Below are positions 22,691 to 34,200 of a stretch of DNA of 64,000 bases, piece by piece. The position numbers and the translations under genes are program-made. The notes below the pieces were generated by a model. That model did no database searches, was not told the origin of the DNA, and saw only the letters and a list, made by a program, of their open reading frames with translations. Numbering within the stretch: the first letter of the stretch is position 1; each line of letters starts with the position of its first letter. Origin of the DNA: Pyrus communis (lineage: Eukaryota > Streptophyta > Magnoliopsida > Rosales > Rosaceae); the NCBI RefSeq assembly GCF_963583255.1, contig NC_084804.1, positions 22,264,061 to 22,328,060 on the forward strand, read 5' to 3'.

Positions 22691-25135
22691 ATTTCATCCT
22701 TGAAATTTAAAATCACTTCTTAAACTGAAATACTTGAAAATAGGAAGAAGAATATATGTATGAAGAGAAAACAAGTCAGAGTGGGTGCATCAAAGAGAAC
22801 ACGCCACACCGTTGCGAGCGGTTTGCCAAATCCTTTATCATGCCTCCAAGCTCTTAGTTTCTTTCCCCATCAGTGGAAAAGTTGAAACATATTTAATGAA
22901 ATATAAAGTCGAAAACACAAAGTAGCTTAAGGCCAAAAGTAAGGATGTAAAATACGATAACATCAAAATAGATAGGTAAAAACATATAGGTCGAAAACTC
23001 ATGCCAAACTTAAAACTGAAAACCGATACTTCCCCCAAAACATTTGTAACGTCAAAATAAATAACTAGTAACAGAAGTTAAAATACTTATACTGAAAATC
23101 CAAAATCGGAAATGAAAGTGGGTCTCACCGAAGAATTCGAAACGTCACGTATTCCGAGAATAGATATGTCTTTGGGTTAAGTCCCAACAATAATAAATCT
23201 GTAACCACTGCTGAAGACAGGTCTTCCGGCCGCCCGCGATATCGATCACACATTTGTTGTCTCAATAAGCAAACAGTAATTTCCTGAGGATGCATAATTC
23301 CACACATCGTAAATTCAATCCTCTAAATATCAATCCACAATACTCCTCTGTCAACCAATGTTGCCCGTAGGAAACTCTCGTACCATGTCGTAAAAAGTGC
23401 CATAATCAAACCGAACAAAACAGAAATTGTCGTCGTAATAACTCTATCTAGTACCAAGCATCTTATCCTCCTTAGTTCTTCCAAATGTGACCAATTACTT
23501 CAGTGTTTTGCCAACAAAGAACCCATTTGAAAACTGTACCTTGGGATTGAAGAGAAGTGGCTACCATGTTAGTAGTAGACCCAAAAACTTGAGCCAAGCA
23601 AACAGAAAATGAAAAGTCACCTTTCCCAACAAGTAGTATCTTTAGGGAGCTGTTGCAATGTTCAAACCACCTCTCCATTTTTGCTTAGTTGTAGATTTCT
23701 AGTCGAACAAGGTCAATGTTGGTGGAAAGAAGAAAGACTTGCAAGTGATTAACCTAAAAGCCCTATGAGAGCACACACCATTCGAGAGAAGTGTAAAGAT
23801 CTTTCGATTCTCGCCTCAACCGCGCTATGGTGCCATTCTAGAATGCTCCAAACAGATCCGCTAGAAGCGTTTTGACATCCACATACTCACAACAATAAAG
23901 TTCGGAAGTGAAGCAGTGGAAGGATGCGTTGAGACGAGTACATATCGTTGGAAAAAAATCGATGTGATAACCTTGAGTAAACCAAAGCACAATGATTCTA
24001 GAGAAGTTCAATGTAAAGCTCGATCTTCGTACGATAATGAGTATGGTAGATTCTCAAGCCATTACATTGAAAATTAAAAGGTTGAACGGTTAGTGGACAA
24101 GAGCACTGATCAGTTAAGCTATAAGTAAGAGGCAAAGTTCACCCATACTAAAAAGTACGAGAACAAGGAGCAAGGTTTACCACCGAGTACTAGACTCAGG
24201 TGAAGTTCAAGGAGTTAGTTTATCCAAACAAGACTGGATCTTCATCATCCCAATCCAACTGCAACAGCAACAAGAATCGCAACTCTCTTTGGAAATTGGT
24301 GAGAACGTCTGCCGCCAAAGAGTTTCCCAAGAAAATCAATTAATGTAAATGAAGTCGACACTTGAAGAATTTGGTGTAAGCTGATAGTCAAAGGTTAAGG
24401 AACTTGACTTTAGGGTTGGAGTAAGTAAAAAGGTTATCGATAGAACAACCGCCGAGAACTTATTCTAAAGATCCACATGAATTTCTTCAGTGAAAACAAG
24501 TCTGAGAACATTGATTCAATCCCACCAAATCACCACTTACTAAGTTTCGTAACAATTAGCGTTTGCCGCTTTCTCTAGCATGCATTTCGAATATTTCGAG
24601 TAATTGCCACTACGAAATGACTCTGCCCGCCATTCCTGGGGAACGCATGTTGCAGAGTGATATCACCGTTTCAAAGCTCCAGTTGGTCTTAACCAACTCG
24701 TACCGCCAAGATTTTTCTGTTTCCCAAGATTCCGATGTAGAGCCGACTCTGCCCGCAATTCCTAAGGAATGCATGTTGCAGAGTGGCATCACCATTTTAG
24801 ATCTACAACTGGTCTTGACCAAATTTCCTCAAATTGAGAATTCTAAAACACGTTGCTTCCAAATAACACCGATTATGCCTGCGCTTCCCAGGAAATGCAC
24901 GTCACAGAGTATCAGTCCGATGTTGAAAGTTGTTCAACAATCCATTACATCACTTATGAGGCACAATCCCAACACGAATTACTTCTTCTTCACTAGGATG
25001 AGATAATTCATAGCATGATGAGGATTGCATAACTGTGCCAAAAGATAGCAAATCTGAAAGTCGTGACATCCAAATAATGTCATGACCGACACACTACTAG
25101 AGTAACAGAAGATCCTAAGTATGTTTTGAACAAAA
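22691..25135 (-). other. Internal region of the LARD, no coding capacity
   Basis: No gag, protease, integrase or reverse transcriptase motif in any frame. The only structured part is a triplicated segment at 24600..24920. Sizes of the internal region and both LTRs are all close to 2.48 kb, which appears accidental. Confidence 0.75.
24600..24930. repeat. Triplicated 126 bp unit
   Basis: Units begin with CTCTGCCCGCCATTCC (24621), CTCTGCCCGCAATTCC (24747) and TATGCCTGCGCTTCCC (24874). Each has the core ATGCA-GTTGCAGAGT and ends with TGGTCTT-ACCAA in the first two. Because 126 is a multiple of three, a plus-strand frame of 147 codons stays open, with a 42-residue repeat (TLPAIP...MLQS.IT....LQLVLT). 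This is antisense to the element, and no function is claimed. Confidence 0.7.
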
Positions 25136-25151
25136 CCATGCTCTGATACCA
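25136..25151 (-). other. Primer-binding site of the LARD
   Basis: TGGTATCAGAGCATGG on minus, two to three bases after the end of the 5' LTR. Complementary to the 3' end of initiator methionine tRNA. Confidence 0.85.
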
Positions 25152-25154
25152 AAC

Positions 25155-26475
25155 TAACACGCCCCAATCCCGATATTCCCTGAATACCCGGATAGGCACG
25201 TGCTGGCCGACACCCGAGGGTGACGAAAGCCATTAATTGATCAAAAGCTAAAAATGAGAAATAAATAAGGGTTATGAATTGAAATACAAGGAATTAACAA
25301 TTTAGGAACGTGTTCAGAGTATACAGCTAATTAGAACACTAAAAGAAATAATATAAAATTGAATGAATAAAGGAGTGGGTCCTACATCGAGAGGGCTCGA
25401 AGATGCCGATGCTGAAGTGCCTTGACTCCGAGATTGTATGCCTCGATTCTAAGACCTAAATGGGGGCACAAAACAATGTGAGTGGACTGAGTTTATATAC
25501 ATACATAATACGAAAATAGTTGTGAACATACTAACCCCCAAGTTTTAATAATGAAAACTACTAGCATAATAAGTGATAGGTTTACTGAAAACCCTAGCAT
25601 GCCAAAACCATCTCAAAAGACATATCGCGGAAATCAAAACATCAATCGTCTCACAGATCGTCTCGTAAACGCGGTGTGCTGCTTGTAAGATCATTGAATA
25701 AGTATAACTCCCAGCTCTATGCCAGCGTGGTCTCTGCCTCTCTAGCCAGAGATTACCGACTCCCAGCCTAATGCCTGCTCCGTGTCCCTTAGCTTGTAGC
25801 TAGGGATAATTTCTCCCGGCCTAACTACCAACACTAGATCCTAGCCCCAGGTGGCATAATGTCCACTAGGTACGTACAAATAGTTACGCCTCTCATAAAT
25901 AACCACTTCATAGTATAAAGTCATCCATCATCTATACTATAAAGAGGGGTTTCTAAACATGTTCTAGCATCCTATCGTCATCCATCAGATAGTCTACCAG
26001 TTTATGGTTTTTATAGAAAATACGATATATTAAAATATAGCTCAATATAGGCCAACAATTAATTCCTCACAAAATAACGAGACGATAATCAATATTTCAA
26101 TAAACATGCTTAACATAAAATCAATCCATAAACTTGTAAGGCATGCTTTTCATTTATGCAATTAAACTATGAAATCATGTAATTTTAGAAGGAGTCCACT
26201 CACAGATACTCCATAGCAGCAGAGTTGTGCGGAAAAGGATTAGGGAAATCCCCACTAGCAAGTTCACCTAAGCACAAAAATGTACAATTTATCAAACTAT
26301 GCCCAAACGGTAGAATTCCAGGAAATGGACGCCAAAAACAGATTCGGAACATCAAAATTGGCCTAGGAGAGATTTTGGGTTTTCGGGTCCTAAGGTTTTT
26401 GGTTGAAAAGGGTTAGGGTGAAAAGGGGTGGTTTGGGCTTAAACCGAAACCCACACAAACATACACACACCGTAC

Positions 26476-26512
<37 letters not shown>

Positions 26513-27622
26513 ACACACGCGCGCGCACCATACACACTCACACATGCTTACACACACACACACACACACGTACACACACTCACACGGACACACATACACA
26601 CACACTTCACAATCACACACACACATGCACAGTATGCATACGCATGCACGGCATGCACGCACGCACACACACACAGACACACACACACACACTTGGCCCG
26701 CAAGCCTAACTAAAAAGAAAAGGGTTCGGGCCCAAGTTTAATAGGACCCAGAGTATGGGTTAGGTCTCCAAAAGGTTATGGGGCTTAACTTAAATAAATA
26801 GGTTAGACAAATTTGAATAAGGTTATGGGACTTGGACTGGAAAGGCCCAAAGTCCTTGGGTTTGGTGGGTCACCAGATTCCAAGGAAGAAGAAGGCTGAA
26901 TTTCGGCCGGAGAATTACCAAGCTCCGATGGAGCTCAAAACTCAACCAAAACATGTCATTCAATATACCAAATTGAAGCCCCGAAGGTAAGGAATCGAAA
27001 TATACCCTTGGTTCCCGTCATTGTGGCCGGAGTTGGCTGGAAAATGGCCTAGAAGCCACGAGTACCTGCCAGAATCTTGGTTTAACACACCCGAACTGAT
27101 TTCAAGTCCAACCTTCACCAAAAGAGGTAAACATACTCAGAAATTCGTACCAACATCCAAATTAAGATAGGGTAAAATGATTATGAGCCTCATTTACTTG
27201 CAAATGGTGGAGTTCGACGGAGTTTGCCATTGCACCCTCTCGGTGCTTGCTGTGGGAAAAAGAAGAGAGAAAAAGATATAGAGCGAAGAAGGGGAGATCC
27301 TCGTGGGTCATGGTGGTGCAACGTCGACATCAGGGTGGTTTGGGTGTGCGTGGGTCGACGGGAAGAGGAGAGTTCGAGGGAGAGAGTTAAGGGAGGGTGA
27401 GACAGAGAGTGACAGAGAGATGGTGAGAGTGAGAGAGACATGGAGATCGGGAAAAGGGAAAGAGAAGGGGAGTTAGGTGTTTGCCACGTGGCAGCGTAGG
27501 GGAAAAGAGAAATCAAGATAAAGGGTCTAGATTAGATTAGGATGAGGGACCAAAAAGTAACTTTCAAAAACCTTTTGGGGAAAATATGAAATTTGCAAAA
27601 TAATTGGGGGTGGGGTGTAACA
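25155..27622 (-). repeat. 5' LTR of the LARD
   Basis: Near-identical sister of 20190..22672. Its terminal CA (minus) has decayed to TA, visible as TAACACG on plus. Contains the interrupted (CA)n tract at 26466..26692 with a GCGCGCGC stretch. Confidence 0.88.
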
Positions 27623-27789
27623 TTAGTAGTGCATGAGAGACATAAAGAAAAACGAAAGGCTGCGTTGGAATTTAAACGCTACGATTACAACATAATCAAA
27701 CGAACAAAAAAAAAACAAACTTAGTACCTATCTCTACCACATAATATATAACAAAATATATTCACTTCCCGATGCCATCTACAGACATT

Positions 27790-28417
27790 ACAAGTAGTGA
27801 ATTTTTCATGGTCAGATGCATCCCAATGAGTTCGGAGTGTGATCGGACCCTGGGGACTTCCATAGTTGCTGCAAGGCTTGATGGCAGCATTGCCATGGTG
27901 AAGTTTTAGGATTCGGGCCTTAGGATTTAAGCCCTTACTTCCCTATGCACCTAAAAACTCGACAAACACAGGCGAAACCTTTCTCGGCATACCATTACAC
28001 TCAACTATCCCGAGTTGTGATAGCTGAGAAAATATAGAAGTTTGAGCCCTTCGTGCTTGGAATCCCAGATTGCACTTTTAAGCTGCTCAATTCTAGCTTC
28101 TTCCTTGTTGTCTCGGAAGAAATATCACATCCCCACCATGTAGAGGCCTTGGGGTTGCGGCACTGGATGCAACGATTAATGAAGTTTGAGACTTTGTCAG
28201 ATGCACTTCATGATCTAAGTGGGTTGACGGTCTCAAAGTCTATAATATTGATGTGTTGGTAGATGCGAGGGTCTTTGACTATTTCGTTGAACTTCATCTT
28301 CGTCGAAAAGAGGTCCCTTAACAAGTGGAGAGCAACGATGATGAGAATTTTGAGAAAAACGTCGTCCCAAATACAAATTGCATGAAGGAAGTGGTGGTGC
28401 ACCCTTTCTTCATCATT
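27790..28417 (-). pseudogene. F-box protein pseudogene, copy 2
   Basis: Start at about 28416 (MMKKGCTTTSFMQF). After a frameshift the frame continues as DDVFLKILIIVALHLLRDLF, STKMKF and DPRIYQHINIIDFETVN, then stops. Downstream, in shifting frames, are the segment for a Cys-rich middle and the SEL1-like tail, ending in sequence matching HxSGW-SVMECRERF of copy 3. It matches the F-box/SEL1-like family of copies 1 and 3. Frameshifts and stops make it non-functional. Confidence 0.7.
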
Positions 28418-29324
28418 TCCATCTTCTGGTTTTATTTTTTTGGGAGAATGTAAATTGAACTTGTGGTTTTGTAATGAAATACAAATCCACAAGACAACTT
28501 AAATAGATGGAGAATAATGATCCTTCAAAGGGTGAAACTTTCACAAAAAAGGTCATTCAAATGGTGTAACTTCCCTCGACAAAAAGTGAACTGCTTAAAT
28601 ACATAATAATTCAAAAATAAAACAACACAATAGCATTACAGAAGTAGATTAATGATAACCACCTTCCCTATACAACGCATGCACATATTAAGCACACTAA
28701 ATGATCTCTTATGCTTATGATATGCACATTGCATGCTGCGTCTCGAATACTAAAAATATATATTCTGGAATTGGAAAAATTAACATTTCCCAAACCCTTT
28801 TGGGTCAAATTAAGTACCCAAACATAACATTAATTAAAACCCACTACTTTTGTAATATATTATTATTAAACATTGGGACATTTATGAGTTGACATGAGGA
28901 AAAAATACATTTTACACATATTGAATGCAATGTACACCTCAAGTAGGTTAGGACAAGACATAAGGGTCATATACACCACATCTACATTGTCTTGTCAATT
29001 TGCTAACTAGTTGGCCAACCAATCCATGTAGAAACAAAAGCATGGAAGGAAAAATTTACCTTCCAATTTGCACTTTTTAGTTTGGGATTTCACTAATATG
29101 AGGATGGTGCATTTTCCAAGATATGAAACCCTAAAATAATGGGTAAGTCTCATCCCTTTTGGCACATAGTCTTGAATAGAATGTCAAGGTCAACATGCTA
29201 ATGCCGACTGGATTTACACTAACATTTGGAAAAAAAAAATTTGATTTTTGACATGGTAGAATACTGGGTATGCTTCAATCTGTATTTCAGTTCAATTACA
29301 GAAATTTCACAAAATTCTCCCAAT

Positions 29325-29455
29325 GTGTGCATACGATGTGCATATGTTGTGCATATCTCTTACATAAGGTGTGCATTTGATGTGCATGGCATGTTTTGTG
29401 CATATGGTATGCATAATGTGTGCATGTAATGTGCATATAACAAGGATACATAGTA
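29325..29455. repeat. TGTGCAT array in F-box repeat copy 2
   Basis: Nine or more units of the kind ATGTGCATATGTTGTGCATA at 10-20 bp spacing. Homologous array in inverted orientation at 52310..52450. Low-complexity ORFs on both strands here are artefacts. Confidence 0.75.
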
Positions 29456-29479
29456 CGCACGCACTTTTTCTGCTTGTTT

Positions 29480-29765
29480 GCATGGTAGAGTGCTTTGTTG
29501 GCTTTATCATTGAGTTCCACAAGCTCTTTTTCTACCTTCATTAGCTTGTGGTTCCAATACTTTGCGATACCCGTCTCATAGTCGAGTTTCCTGCGGATCT
29601 TATCTATAATTTTTAGCAGTGTCTCTCAGTCCACAGAGCTAAACGATGTCGTAAGATTGGCCTTCGGTGATCCCATAAGTGGAGGAAGATCCATGTTGTA
29701 CCACCCTTGGAACTATGCTTTAAAGCCCTTAGTTTCATGTGGGAATTTGGACATGTTTGTGTTGT
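29480..29765 (-). pseudogene. Unidentified ORF relic associated with the F-box repeat
   Basis: On minus, an ATG near 29755 opens MSKFPHETKGF and continues, in broken frame, towards KVEKELVELNDKANKALYHA. The inverted copy at 51758..52075 preserves longer open pieces (FHEWYNM, LGLRK-like, LEMLLKSIDQVRE). I do not recognise the family. The charged, Lys/Glu-rich C-terminal part suggests a coiled coil. Possibly a transposon-encoded accessory protein; this is a guess. Confidence 0.4.
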
Positions 29766-30045
29766 GAATTGTTTTGGTTATCTGAGAAGTGTAATTTTTA
29801 ATGGGGTTAATAGTTATTGCAACTATGTGTGAGAAGCATATTTATATACAAGTCTACAATAGTGAGGATGAAATCCGTTAGGTAAAAGAAAGATTGTGTA
29901 GAAGGTTTTATGTGGTGAGGATGTGATGCATGTGACCTTCCAAAAGTTGTATGAATCCCCACCACTACTTTTTTGTCCCCCCTCCCCCCAACTTGAACAA
30001 TGCTTCCAAATGTTCTTACTTCATTTCTAACATAAAGGTTAGTGT

Positions 30046-31149
30046 GTTATCAAATCTCACATCCCCTACATCATGCTGTGCATGGGTTGGTCCATGCATA
30101 TCTAACTATTTTGTAATATATTGTTATTATGTGCAAATATAAACAATATGAAGTGTCTAGCCAATTGGTTACTATACATTGATAGTTTTAGCAAGATATG
30201 GGTTCGAAACTTGGAGGTTTTTTCATTTTTTTTTTCTTTCTAAACCCATTCATATGGTTTTAACTCATCGTTTAAAGGTAATGAACCCAGAATCCAACAC
30301 CTTGTATATACTGATAGCAATATAGAAGCACATGAAAAATCATATGGAGCTAACAAATGTGCATATCATGTGCATATTGTCTATAATTTCTTTCCTATTG
30401 AGCTAGGGCTTGTAATTCACAAAAAATTTCAAACAAACACAGATTACAAATTGAATTCACAAACATTTGCAAGTTCATAACAAATTAACAAATATTGACC
30501 AACATAACTCCATGAATCTTCAATACCCTAAACCAAAATTAAAACGGAAAACTCTAAGATTGAAACCCAAAATCTAAAATAACAAAACCCACAAACAAAT
30601 AAAGATTTTCAGAACACATTCTGAGTCCCCTTTTCCCTATCCTTCTTTTCTTCAACTTCCCATCTTTGCAAATCCAAAAAACCTAATTGAAAAAACAAGT
30701 AAATATTTGCAGAAATGCAGATGACCAAGCTAGAGAGAGAAAGAGATGAGAGACGAACTAGATGGCTGTGGAAATATGGTCGTCGAAGCTTCATTGGCTG
30801 AAAAAATGGAACTTTCCAGCCAAAATGGAAAATCTAGTACAAAAGTCATATCTTTAATGATCAGACACTGATGCAAACAAGAAACCCTCACTTCAAAATC
30901 GATGCTCAGAGATTTGAGCTCAACCTAGAAACCCAGAGCTCTCTCAGCATGCTTCTCTTCTAGATGACAAAAATGACGAAATAAGCTGAGGGTTTTAGTA
31001 TTTATATGTGGATATTTTAGTAATTTCGGTTTTGTGCAAGGTGTGCATGGCTTGTGCATTGCCGGTTCTCATATTTATGTCCTAAGATTAAGAAAAAGTC
31101 CTATTTTTGGTTATTTCCCAAAAAAGCACATTCTTTCTGGAAAACACAC
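30046..31149. other. No gene recognised
   Basis: AT-rich, repeat-like sequence with isolated TGTGCAT words (30358.., 31036..). The minus-strand ORF at 30609..30794 is Leu/Ser-rich but has no domain that I recognise. Possibly the outer part of the F-box repeat or another unclassified element. Confidence 0.4.
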
Positions 31150-31285
31150 CCACCCTTTCCCAGCCAAATAGTCACGCATCCTAAGATAGTTTGTACGCAA
31201 ACATAAGTAATTCATATGATTGTATATAGAAGTAGGTCTGATCCAATACCACTAAAATATGTAGGCGCTCAGTTGGATCATCATC
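31150..31285 (-). pseudogene. Presequence protease relic C, exon 7 end with intron 7
   Basis: Plus 31240..31285 reads CCAATACCACTAAAATATGT then AGGCGCTCAGTTGGATCATC, against the intact gene's AATACCACTCAAAATGCGCA then GCCGTTCCATTGGATCATC (47219..). On minus it encodes DDDPTERLHIL, compared with DDDPMERLRIL. The similarity continues through the donor into the first 80 bp of intron 7. It stops dead at 31285, where the left arm of the hAT palindrome starts. This might be the upstream continuation of relic A (which ends at exon 8), separated from it by 22 kb. Confidence 0.75.
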
Positions 31286-34200
31286 TAGACTAGACATTAG
31301 TGTCATGTTTTTGGTATTCATGTCGTTTTCATGACATACTGATATCTTAATGGGTCGTGTCGTATAACACGCGTTAAAATAAATGGGTAAAATGACCCTA
31401 CCCAAAATTGACCTTTTACTATTATCAAGTAATATGACTCGACCCGTCACCCGTTAAAGAAAATATATCTTAAATCAATAAATACTGAAAATGATAAACA
31501 TAATTTGACATAAAAAAAAAAAAAAGGAAAGCATAATACTAAATTAGTATATACATATTATATTGTCACAAATATTACTTCAAAACATAAAAAATAAAAA
31601 AAATAAAACATTTGTTTTTCAAGTACTACATACCCCAAAATAAGAGCCTAATGAAAAAACATTAGTACATACTACAAAATACCAAATGTTCAAGGATCTG
31701 CAAAATGAAGGGAGTTGTGTTTCAAGGTTGATGAACCTTGCATGTAATAAAAAGAAATAAAATAATAGTACAATATTATATAAAAGATATATTACCTCTT
31801 TTTCCAAAAATCCAATCTCGTGTGTACAACAAAACTTGAACCGTGTCTGGCAACAATGAAGTACGATATTGATCTAGTTAGTACTTTACCCCTGATACTG
31901 AAAGCGGATTTTGATGCTACAGTTGAAATAGGAATTGTTAACACATCTTGTGCTATTTGAGAAAGTATTAGATAATGAAAATGCTCCATTTGTTACCAAG
32001 AAAGAACATTTATATCTTGTCTTCAATCTAGTCTTTTATCATCCAAATACTTCTGTAATTCACTTTTTTCAACTGAGCGTAGACCATTGTAATTATTATC
32101 AAAATCCTACATCACAAATAAAAATAAAAATAAAAATAGAAAGATGAGAAGTTTTCCCCGAAGACATATTAAAAGACAAGTCAATGTGTAACAAACATTT
32201 TGATATTCAACAGAATTCACTCCATAAAGCTTTGTGTAAGCCCAAATCCACAAAATGCAACTTGTAATGAGGATCCAATATGAATGAAATTGAAATAATC
32301 AAATTGTAATCTGACCAATACTCCTGAAACTTCATGTGCATATAATCCCCCATCTTTTTCATGAAACTATCACAGTCATCAATGACTGCCTTAAATTGAA
32401 GTTGAATTACGATCACTTTAGGGAAGAATAAATTTGATGTGGGGTTCTTTGTCCCAAAAAAAAAGCAGGTAACATCATAAAAGTACCCCAAAAACTTTGA
32501 CATCTTCACTATTTTATCCCACTTTTCAAAAGAAGAACTTCAAAAATTTTAATCACTCGAAAGTAAATTAATAAAAGCATATCGATAGAAAATTGCACTA
32601 ACATAAGATCGGTTGAGTCCAATCTAGTAGAGACATCTTGTCTCAAGCCTCTCCTACTATCCAATATCCCCACTTGCCTAACACATTCTTTAAACTTTAT
32701 TTTTCTAGCCTCAAAATTCTTTATACACTTGATGCATTAATGAATTTTTATCATTGAAGAATCATTTTCTTTAAGTCCATCTTGGACTATCTAATTCAAA
32801 TATATGAGCACAACAACACACATGAAAGAAGTCACCATTTGTCAGGAGAATACCTCTAATATTCAGTTGATCCTTCAAAGATGCTAACAGAATACTTATC
32901 CAATGTGAAGAAATTATCTTCTTCTCATTCCTCCACTCAATTGCCAATGCACTTATTATTTATTTATTTATTTTTACATATACAACACCAGTATGTGGAG
33001 GAGGCATGTGTCAAAAACTTATAATTTTTTTATGCAATTTCCAATCATTGTCTACAAAGTGAGCAGTAAGAGCAAGATACCCATCAGTGCATTAGGAGGA
33101 TCATAACTCTAATATCGAACACATTCTACCTTCAATTGATGCTAACAATTTATGAAGTGCTTGCTTTTCAATTTTGAACATCTTCAACACATAGGTTTTA
33201 ACAGTATTTTGACACAGTATCTTAATATCGTGAGATAAATATGCGAACAAAGCCATAATTCCCACATATTCAACAAAACTAAAAGGAAGATTATGCTTGA
33301 TGATTGCCCTTACCAATAAGCCACGGAATACCACATGATCAAATTTTTGGGAACACAATTCAAATGCCGACATAAACAGTTCAACATTATTCTTTGCCGG
33401 GCATGTTTTCAAATGCCTTTTCATATTACCTGTCTCATGTTGACTATCATCTACCAACACCTTTTTACAATCTTTACATTGAGGATGACTTTTACCAACT
33501 TCAGAAATAGTATCCAATTTATTGAAAATGTTCAAAACGGGAGATATGAGTTTCATGCTTACCTAAATTGATCATTCTAGCCTCTTCCTTTGCAACACTT
33601 GTATTTGTATTGTCTATATTTTCACTTCCAAAATCTAATTATGTTCCCATTTTAATTTCCACAAACTTCTCATCATTAAGGTTCACAGAATCTGAATTTG
33701 TAGTATGCATTGCTTCCGAAAAAATATAGATAGAAATTAATTAAAAACTTTTTAAATAATGACAATTGACAAATCGAATCTAAATTACAACTTTTATTCA
33801 AGTATGTCTCTAAAGTAATTATTATCATTCAAATCCATCTAATTAAATAATGACAATTCACAAGGGGAATACGATCTAGATGTGGACTAGAGAAAGCTAA
33901 GGATATTAAAACATAAAAAAATTAGGGTTTTTATTACCAATGGTCCATGAGATTGACCAAACTCATCATTTTGGTCCCTCACCTTCAAAATAAATCAATG
34001 TCTTCCCTGACATTCACCACCACACATCAATTTGGTCCTTCCGTTGAGATTACATCAACTATTTCTGTTAGTTTGCATGTGGGACCCACGAATCCTATAA
34101 AATGGTAACACGTGAATTTCACAAAAGAAAGGTTTTTATCACAAATGATCCCTGACATTGATCAAACTCCTCATTTTGGTCCCTGACTTTCACTACTGCA

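Larger units (their letters stand above)
20190..27622 (-). mobile_element. Non-coding LTR retrotransposon (LARD), complete with two LTRs
   Basis: Two direct repeats of about 2.5 kb (20190..22672 and 25155..27622) enclose a 2.48 kb internal region. A minus-strand primer-binding site sits next to the right repeat and a purine tract next to the left, so the element reads on the minus strand. Target duplication is TCAGT (20185..20189) against TTAGT (27623..27627), one mismatch. The internal region has no gag or pol similarity, so the element must have been moved by enzymes of another element. The LTR start TGTTACACC and the AAGGATGAAATTTTTATAAA phrase before it recall Ty3/gypsy chromoviruses; that placement is inference. 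LTRs look highly similar by eye but carry indels. Confidence 0.9.
27630..30045 (-). repeat. F-box-bearing repeat, copy 2 (minus orientation)
   Basis: Reverse-complement partner of 51478..53979. Shared parts in order (on minus): AACCTTTATGTT boundary, an ORF relic with ACATGTCCAAATTCCCAC, a TGTGCAT-rich array, about 0.8 kb of unique sequence, and the F-box-type pseudogene. The outer boundary on the left is unclear because the LARD adjoins at 27622. No terminal inverted repeats or target duplication were recognised. Confidence 0.75.

Noticed and set aside
24563..25006. A real antisense gene in the LARD
   Set aside because: Explained by a tandem unit of about 126 bp; no domain, no homologue recognised. 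Kept only as an observation to check.
29296..29541. Cys/His/Met-rich ORFs resembling zinc-binding repeats
   Set aside because: Products of the TGTGCAT array; the inverted copy at 52.3 kb does not preserve the frame.
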